The notes beneath the pieces were generated by a model, which did no database searches, was not told the DNA's origin, and saw only the letters and a program-made list of their open reading frames with translations. A program made the translations under genes and the position numbers. Positions 58,124 through 64,000 of a stretch of 64,000 nucleotides of DNA are shown piece by piece. Each line of letters starts with the position of its first letter. Within the stretch, counting starts at the first letter, position 1. The stretch covers positions 62,001 through 126,000 of the forward strand of contig JALLLT010000028.1 of the NCBI GenBank assembly GCA_025266875.1, read 5' to 3'. The DNA comes from Fennellomyces sp. T-0311 (lineage: Eukaryota > Mucoromycota > Mucoromycetes > Mucorales > Lichtheimiaceae).

Positions 58124-58356
58124 CCACGGTCAACTCACACATCCAGCATGAAGCAAGGTATGCAAGTTGACCATGGTTCTATCGTTAGCGTATGATTGAA
58201 GCAACTTGTCGATCTATGCACTTATCGAGCGAAAGAAACGATGACTTTAAGTAGAGGCGGGTTACGTACGTACGAGGTTGAAAGATTTGACATAAAAATA
58301 GCTACGACCAACTCACACAGCTAGCGTGAAGCAGGATATGTGGGTTGGCCGTGACC
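58124..58356 (+). repeat. pair of hairpin-forming repeats with covarying stems
   Basis: Two related units (58124-58175 and 58302-58356), 178 bp apart, each fold on themselves. Unit 1 pairs CCACGGTCAACT with AGTTGACCATGG; unit 2 pairs TACGACCAACTCACA with TGTGGGTTGGCCGTG. The stems differ between units but mostly stay paired, while the loops share GTGAAGCA/ATGAAGCA. No coding frame spans them. Confidence 0.65.
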
Positions 58357-59047
58357 TCAGCAAAGAATTGAGTCAATGTGTCGATGTGTATGCAGGTCAA
58401 GTGAGATCCAGTTTAGGTAATGACAAGCATTACCTGAAAATTTGAGCTGTACAATCGCTATATAGAGTATATGGGCTATGTACAATCATTGTTCGGGAAA
58501 ATTTGCAACCACATGGCTTCTATAGACAGCAGCAACCAATAGGGTCGAAAAAAGACTTGTCAAAATCAAGTATTATAAGGTTAGAACACAACCAGTAGGA
58601 GGAAGGTGCTGTTTGGTATTCAAAAAACAGTGGCCATATAAAGTAGTAATTACTGCCTATGTATCGACGGCGATTGTCCCCCACAGATGGAATCCGCGCG
58701 GGTTCATGACGAGCCCTAGTGACTTGACTACGTCACAACAGTGGGTTAAATTGTCAGCCTGTAAGAAAAAAGCCTTCTCACTTCCAATGGTTCTCCAATA
58801 CGCCACGTCATCTTTGAATCATGCTTGCAATGCTGTAAAAAAGATCAAAGTCTAATGGATGCATTCAATTTTATTATAGCATTAACGATTTACTTCAAGC
58901 ACCCTGGATGAAATCTTTTCGTTCAAAGAATTCTGCTCGCAGGCGTACAGTGTGTGCCAACGTAAGTGATCTGTTAATGTTGTACAATAAAAATAAATCA
59001 TTGAGTAATCCTGCCATAGCTTTTGTATTCAGCTTTTTTTTTTGCAA
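58357..59047. other. intergenic region, no supported gene
   Basis: An 80-codon open stretch at 58613-58855 has no recognisable domain. It may belong to the decayed transposon that follows. Confidence 0.35.
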
Positions 59048-59296
59048 GGGAACACCCTCAGACGTTCCGTCGAGCTGAGGTGACTCGAGTATACTGTAGT
59101 TGAAGTCTTGGAACGATGTCCGTTGGTCTCGAGTCTAAGGTTGCTTCACTGCTTATGCGATGCAAAGACTTTATGGATGCGAGGGAACAATATCAGACGT
59201 TCCGTCGAGCTGTGAGTTCCCGAGTGCACACAGGTGAAACTTTGGGACGATGTCCATTGGTCTCGAGTTCAAGGTCACTCCCTTTGTGTGCGATGA
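59048..59296 (+). repeat. 135-bp tandem repeat, two copies
   Basis: Units begin at 59048 and 59183. Shared blocks are CAGACGTTCCGTCGAGCTG, GGAACGATGTCC/GGGACGATGTCC, GGTCTCGAGT and TGTG/TATGCGATG. The internal ACGTTCCGTCGAG is close to a palindrome. The copies have diverged by roughly 25 percent. Confidence 0.8.
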
Positions 59297-59902
59297 TTCA
59301 TGTTTTCTTCAGTTAGCTGGATTCGTGTATAACATTGGCTGTTTCTCGTCAAGGAGTAAGTGTATTTTATCAGATTCACTGGATATGTGTTAATACCGCT
59401 TTAGTTTGGACCATGGATGATGATTGTACAAAAGAGTTAAATAAACACATACAGTTCCAGAACTTCATATTATCTACGTTACAGTATTTAGACATCGGTT
59501 CCCTTCAGACAGAAATGGACTTTAGAAGTATCGACAATGCACTTGCCGCTGGGGTACGTCTCCTTGAAGGGTTGGGTGGCTGATAATGTCCTCCATAAAC
59601 TCCTTGAGACGAGGGCAGTTGTTGATAATGTCAGCTTCAAAGTTATTAAAGAAGACTTTGTTGACTGCGCGTTGCTGGCAACAAAGGATCCAATGGCAAC
59701 ACTGGCAAGTAAGGACTGGAAGTGCTTATTCCAAGAGCAGCTCATTAATTTATCATCCAAATCAGTTATCACACACCAGTTGATATACTTACGCGAGGTT
59801 ATACGGCACCAAGCAACTCGTTGTATTCCTTGACATTTTCTTCATTGATTGTTGCCATAACCCTGAATCTTGCTCCCGTAATCTTTTGTGTCCAGTAACT
59901 CA

Positions 59903-62040
59903 AATGATGAATCGGACTCTAGCACGTCGCGGAGGGTCACTTGGCATCAAGCTAGAATATTAAATTGCGTAACACCCGTTGCTCGCCTTTCTGATTTGGT
60001 GGTGGACAACCGGACTCTCCTCCTGAATTTGAACTCGATTACGGCGACGACTATCGTAGTAGTGGAAATACCATCGAGACTGGAACCACTACGGTTGTTG
60101 ATCCCATGGATACTGACAGTCGTAGCAGAATTGACGATGATGATGATGATGATGATGATGATGCTGATGCTGCATCTGTTGACAGTCATAACGAGCCTGT
60201 TGAAAGTCGGGCATTACCTATTGACAATCCGAGGGGAGTTGATGACGACGGCGACGACGATAATGGTATTGAGAACGCTGTAGGCGATGACAACAGGGAA
60301 TACGAAAGAGATGAAGAAAATCCTCTCCATTATACCTTTAAAGAGTACCCATATATTGGTCAGGATGCTCGCACCCGCAAAAGCTGCGAGTTGTATTGTC
60401 TCGTTCAGAAACAGAATATTGCGCGAGCCACGTACCATCGATTGAATAGAATGTCCAATGGCTGGATGGAAGACGATGAACCGAGTATGTGCTCACCGTA
60501 ACCCACTTAATGGTTGAAAAGTACTTACATAAAAGGGCGATGTACGTAGATGCAAATCGTGAACCACTATTCAGCCCTTTCGTCACGGAGAAGCAGATGA
60601 TAGCCAAGTACGGGGTTCAGCCAAAACTTTACCGTATTTGCCCAGAAGGATGTCGTCTCTTCCCAATTGGTTGCTTGGGTGATTGTACATGCAATACACC
60701 TCAGTTTAAACCAGGCACGGATAATGAGCCAGTCCGAACAATGTCGTACTTCCCATTAGCTAAGCAGCTGAGTGGGCTTGTGGCAGATAGCAAATTCAGG
60801 GAGTCGGTATACGGACAGTTCAGTGGGCAACAAACATCAGCAGACTTACCTGCGAGCGCCGTCTCCGTTGCCAGTCCCGATGCCGCTCGCGATACCATAC
60901 AGGATATTACGGATGGTAGCGTGTTCAAAGAGCTTCGCCCAACTTACTTTGCAGAAGCTACTGATCTTTGCTTGGGCCTCTTCATGGATGAGTTCACGCC
61001 ATTCAAAGGAAAGCAAATTCGATTAACTATTGTAAACATATTAGTTTGAGTCCTCCTCCGAAGGAAAGGTACGGCTTACATTTTCTGGAATAGTTGCTCT
61101 TACTCATATCCACGCTATTAGATACAAAATCAAGAACATGATCCAAGTCGCAATTCTATCCAGAGCTCATGCGAAGGATATATACAGCTACCTGAGCCTT
61201 CTATTTGAGGAGCTTCATGTTATGCAAACGTCTGGCGCCATTACCAAGGTGTACGGTCTTCAAGAAGACTCAAATGGAATACTTCGGCGTGTGCGACAGA
61301 AGAAGTTCCATTTTAAGGCACATTTACTGCTGGCATCCGGTGATATTGTTGGCGCCCAAGAGCTCATCCACCATAAAGGGTACAATTCCGACTACGGTTG
61401 CCGTATGTGTTTGATTCGAACCAATTCACCGATGAGCCCGAGAGGCGGTCGCAATGGTCATTACTACAAAGGCAGTGTAACTATGTCACCTAGCCGACCA
61501 CTTGAGCAGTTCCAGCAAGTGGACATTGTAAGTGACTTGCTAACAACGACATATCACCGCCCCATCATTGTACTTACGCTGAATCATTACAGGCTACGGG
61601 TATTAAAGAGGCAACAGAGTTTGCTAATTTGTTATCCTTCCATGGCTATCCTTTCTTTGGTCTCGATGAGCTCCACATGATTGGTATGAACTGCTCACAG
61701 AGGGTGTGGTGAATTATATCTGGAGCGTTTGACATCGACACGAATACTTTGCTGCTACCACCCAGACGACGCAAGGCTATGGGCGAAGCCATAACAGCTT
61801 CTGGTTCAACTATTCGATCTGCCATCTTCGAGGGTGACTTTAGAGGTGCGCATACGGATATCAGTTTACGTGTACGTCAGAGCTCACATTTAATATCAAC
61901 CTCAGACGTAGATCGAGCGCCGAAGATGATGCGGTCTGTCGATTGGATCGTATTCTCCTGTGTGTCGTACCTACTTTGGTACTTGAACAGTTAGTCGACG
62001 AGTATGGAGCAGCGGCTCCACAAATATGGTGCATGTATTT
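59903..62040 (+). pseudogene. decayed Tnp2-type (CACTA/Plavaka-like) transposase
   Basis: The N-terminus is acidic (a GAT microsatellite at 60127-60160 encodes poly-Asp). Then come CRLFPIGCLGDC, KQLSGLVADSKFRESVYG, FAEATDLCLGLFMDEFTPFKGK, IKNMIQVAILSRAHAKDI, KKFHFKAHLLLASGDIVGA, HKGYNSDYGCRMC, HYYKG and GLDELHMIG. This order matches the transposase family tnp2 domain, including the LGL..D.F.PF and GDI...KGYN..YGCR.C motifs. Lesions: an 8-bp excess near 61036-61043 shifts the frame after IVN; a TGA at about 61710 interrupts the next block; another shift near 61950 precedes PTLVLEQLVDEYGAAAPQIW. The C-terminal half is not seen. Proper TIRs were not found. Confidence 0.75.
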
Positions 62041-63422
62041 AATAACCGATACAAATTTACCCCAACTTTGAATCGTTATAACATTTTTCTATGTCAATAT
62101 TTCGTAAAACTAATTCGTAATAATGGAAGATAAAGCCTTTGTAAATAATTATTACGAGCCACTTTATTTATTTTTCTAACAAAGAAAATTTTTATGAGAG
62201 TTCAAAGTTGGTCAGTTCGGGCAAAATATACTAAGGTCGAGAAAAAATTGAGAATACCCAAATGCCTTATTGAGTTTGAAATAACTGTGTAACACTGGTG
62301 TACCCGCTGTCATTGGCTGGACCTACGTTTACGATCTCAGCGTGCCGTTGCTCATCTATATCCTTCTTGTTTCGATCTCTTACAGAATGGCTGGTAAAAT
62401 AAAGTGTCAAAAAGCTGTTGCAAATTTGAACTGTACCAGTTGAAAATTTAAGAAGGCTGCTACAAGTGATCCTGGTGAGTCATTGGAGTCAACAATTGAA
62501 TCCGTTGAGAGGCAAGGAGACTGGGAACTTCCAGACATATCAGCGAATCAGTTAATGCCTATTGCCAGACCTGAACTTTCTCTGGTCGATGACTTTCATG
62601 GAAAGAAGGTGCTGATAATTTATTTCGTGCTTATTATGATGGTAGCTCGCTCGCCACCTTGCAGCAAAACGTGAAGCGCGTCTGCAATGTGACTACTCAT
62701 TCCGCGGCCTACAAAAAACATTCACTAGTTACTCTATAAGACAGCAGACAAGGCTATCATACAACGATACTATAATCAGTACGTGCAATATATCAAAGCA
62801 TATAGTTTAGGCCACAATGCTGGAGAGGCAGCAGTGGAAGTCCTAGGCGACAGAAGTCCCACAGAAGAGTTGGCAGACACGATTAGCTGTGTGTAACCCT
62901 CTCTACCTTTATATATAAAGCGGAATTTGAAATTAAAAAATTGAGAAAAATTAAGGTTTGTGTCGGTTATAAAATACATGCACCATATCCACGGATATCG
63001 CAGATATTGCTTTTTCGATCTTCTTTTGTCATTAGCGTGTTTCTAGAGTATAAATTGGCAATTCGTAACACCAAAACGCGGATATTTCACAGATATTGCA
63101 GATATTGCAGATATATTTAACCATAGTGATAAAGTGATTTCCGACTACTCATGCGTTTCAATACAACAATATTGTTATCAATTCCTCAGAGAAGTTATTG
63201 AAGACGAAATTTGTAGCGTTGACACCATACTTGCATGTGTTTCTTGCTTATTAGTAAGAAGACTAAAACTAGCTACTTTGTTTTGTAACAAGAATCATGA
63301 GTATGTCATGCTAAATCAATGTCGTTAAATTAAGCAGAAATTTCCTTTATAAATGGTTAGTCGCGCAATATGAGTAAGACAGTACAATTTACGTTGAGCG
63401 CTTTTGCCTGATGCTAGAACTA
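62041..63422. other. intergenic region, no supported gene
   Basis: AT-rich; GCAGATATTGCAGATAT-type short repeats lie at 62995-63115. An open stretch at 62483-62674 has no recognisable domain; it may be further transposon remains. Confidence 0.4.
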
Positions 63423-63564
63423 TCCGAGGTGATCTGGCTACACGACCAGCACTTCAAACTAGTAATACTGGGTTTTACTAGATAGCAACCTTGCTTTTTG
63501 ATAACACTGCACGTAACATTTTTTTTTATTATTTCAAAGAAACTGAATACCAAGTGAAAAGCCA
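63423..63564. repeat. duplicated 3' flank of the hydrolase
   Basis: 63423-63456 matches 51079-51110, and 63520-63564 matches 51109-51153. About 65 bp between them (TTCAAACTAGTAATACTGGG onward) are absent from the 51-kb copy. The match shows that the duplication extends beyond the gene. Confidence 0.8.
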
Positions 63565-64000
63565 CTAATTGTTCTTTCCCAGAAACTTCTTGATCTCGTC
63601 AGCCACATGTTGACTATAGTACTCCAGGATAAAATGTCCACCATCGACAAGCTGGATTTTCGCATCAGGCAAATCCTTCTTGAAAGCTTTGGCGCCAGCT
63701 GCAGGGAAGAACTCGTCCTTGTCACCCCAGATAGCCAAAAGAGGCGGTTTATACTCTCGGAAATACTTGTGGAATTCATCGTAAAGCTTGACATTGTTCT
63801 GATAATCATAGAACAAATCCAATTGAATCTTATCGTTGCCGGGTCGTTCCAGTCGAATGGTATCCAAATGATATGTATCAGGATCGATCAACGGCAAATG
63901 CTTGGGATTGACACCATGCGTGTATTGCCATTTGTTTCCTTCCAGACTAAACAAAATAGAGCGAATCTTATCTTCGTTTTCCTTGGTACGATCATTCTGG
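63565..64000 (-). CDS. alpha/beta hydrolase copy 3, 3' part only
   Basis: The gene runs off the right window edge. The visible 145 codons match the C-terminal half of the 51-kb copy with only a few base changes, mostly silent; one changes Glu to Lys in DLPDA(E/K)IQLVDGG. The acid (WGDKDEFFP) and catalytic histidine (GGHFILE) are kept. The frame is open throughout, so this copy may be functional. Near identity implies a recent duplication or gene conversion. Confidence 0.9.
   Translation of the reverse strand, partial: QNDRTKENEDKIRSILFSLEGNKWQYTHGVNPKHLPLIDPDTYHLDTIRLERPGNDKIQLDLFYDYQNNVKLYDEFHKYFREYKPPLLAIWGDKDEFFPAAGAKAFKKDLPDAKIQLVDGGHFILEYYSQHVADEIKKFLGKNN

Noticed and set aside
60127..60165. 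Array of repeated GAT units considered as a CRISPR-like or regulatory repeat
   Set aside because: It is a simple trinucleotide repeat inside the transposase coding region and encodes poly-aspartate.
1..64000. Search by eye for tRNA, rRNA and CRISPR arrays
   Set aside because: No T-loop/acceptor pattern, rRNA core or regularly spaced repeat array could be supported; tRNAscan-SE and Infernal would be decisive.

Overview
The window looks like nuclear DNA of an early-diverging fungus, most likely Mucoromycota (Mucorales type). This rests on many short introns (about 45-120 nt, nearly all GT-AG, often with a CTAAC/CTAAT branch site), fungal housekeeping genes (Kap121-type importin, Pop4, Jip5, a LIM-RhoGAP, two copper amine oxidases), and a mixed repeat load (KDZ, Tnp2/Plavaka-like, LINE, hAT-like and pogo-like elements, plus a Fanzor/TnpB-like gene). 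The species assignment is inference. All exon limits were read by eye from splice motifs and reading-frame continuity.

Layout. 1-9.1 kb: an apparently intact KDZ-type DNA transposon of about 8.2 kb, bounded by 114-bp inverted repeats that differ at one position. It carries a small HMG-box-like ORF and a multi-exon transposase. 9.1-14.3 kb: no gene I can support. 14.3-22.3 kb: a gene-dense block with an SBDS/Rtc3-like protein, a coiled-coil protein, importin beta (Pse1/Kap121/IPO5) and, convergent to it, copper amine oxidase 1. 25.1-31.5 kb: an accessory island on the minus strand. It holds a possible PD-(D/E)XK-like gene split by a 1,024-bp hAT-like insertion with an 8-bp target duplication, then a Fanzor/TnpB-like RuvC nuclease gene, then transposon-associated fragments. 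31.5-35 kb: repeats and a decayed glutamine-rich coiled-coil gene. 35.9-38.8 kb: a gene with a lysine-rich N-terminus followed by twelve C2H2 zinc fingers, each on its own exon, all introns in phase 0. 40.9-50.1 kb: a second housekeeping block with POP4, LIM-LIM-C1-RhoGAP, JIP5 and copper amine oxidase 2.

51-64 kb: a rearranged accessory region. An alpha/beta hydrolase of the haloalkane-dehalogenase/epoxide-hydrolase type occurs three times: intact at 51.2-52.0 kb, a broken copy with lost start codon at 56.0 kb, and a near-identical copy running off the window end. The first two copies are arms of an inverted duplication that also carries an unknown gene, since hit by a LINE fragment, a pogo-like MITE and a 189-bp insertion. 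A decayed Tnp2/CACTA (Plavaka-like) transposase, a covarying pair of hairpin repeats and a 135-bp tandem repeat fill the rest.

How parts may work together. The two amine oxidases share two intron positions and both have GATAAG motifs upstream, as expected if amine use is under GATA-factor nitrogen control (inference). The KDZ element looks self-sufficient. The Fanzor-like gene keeps all three candidate RuvC acidic residues, but its upstream exon has an in-frame stop, so only a TnpB-sized core may be translatable. I saw no tRNA, rRNA or CRISPR array.
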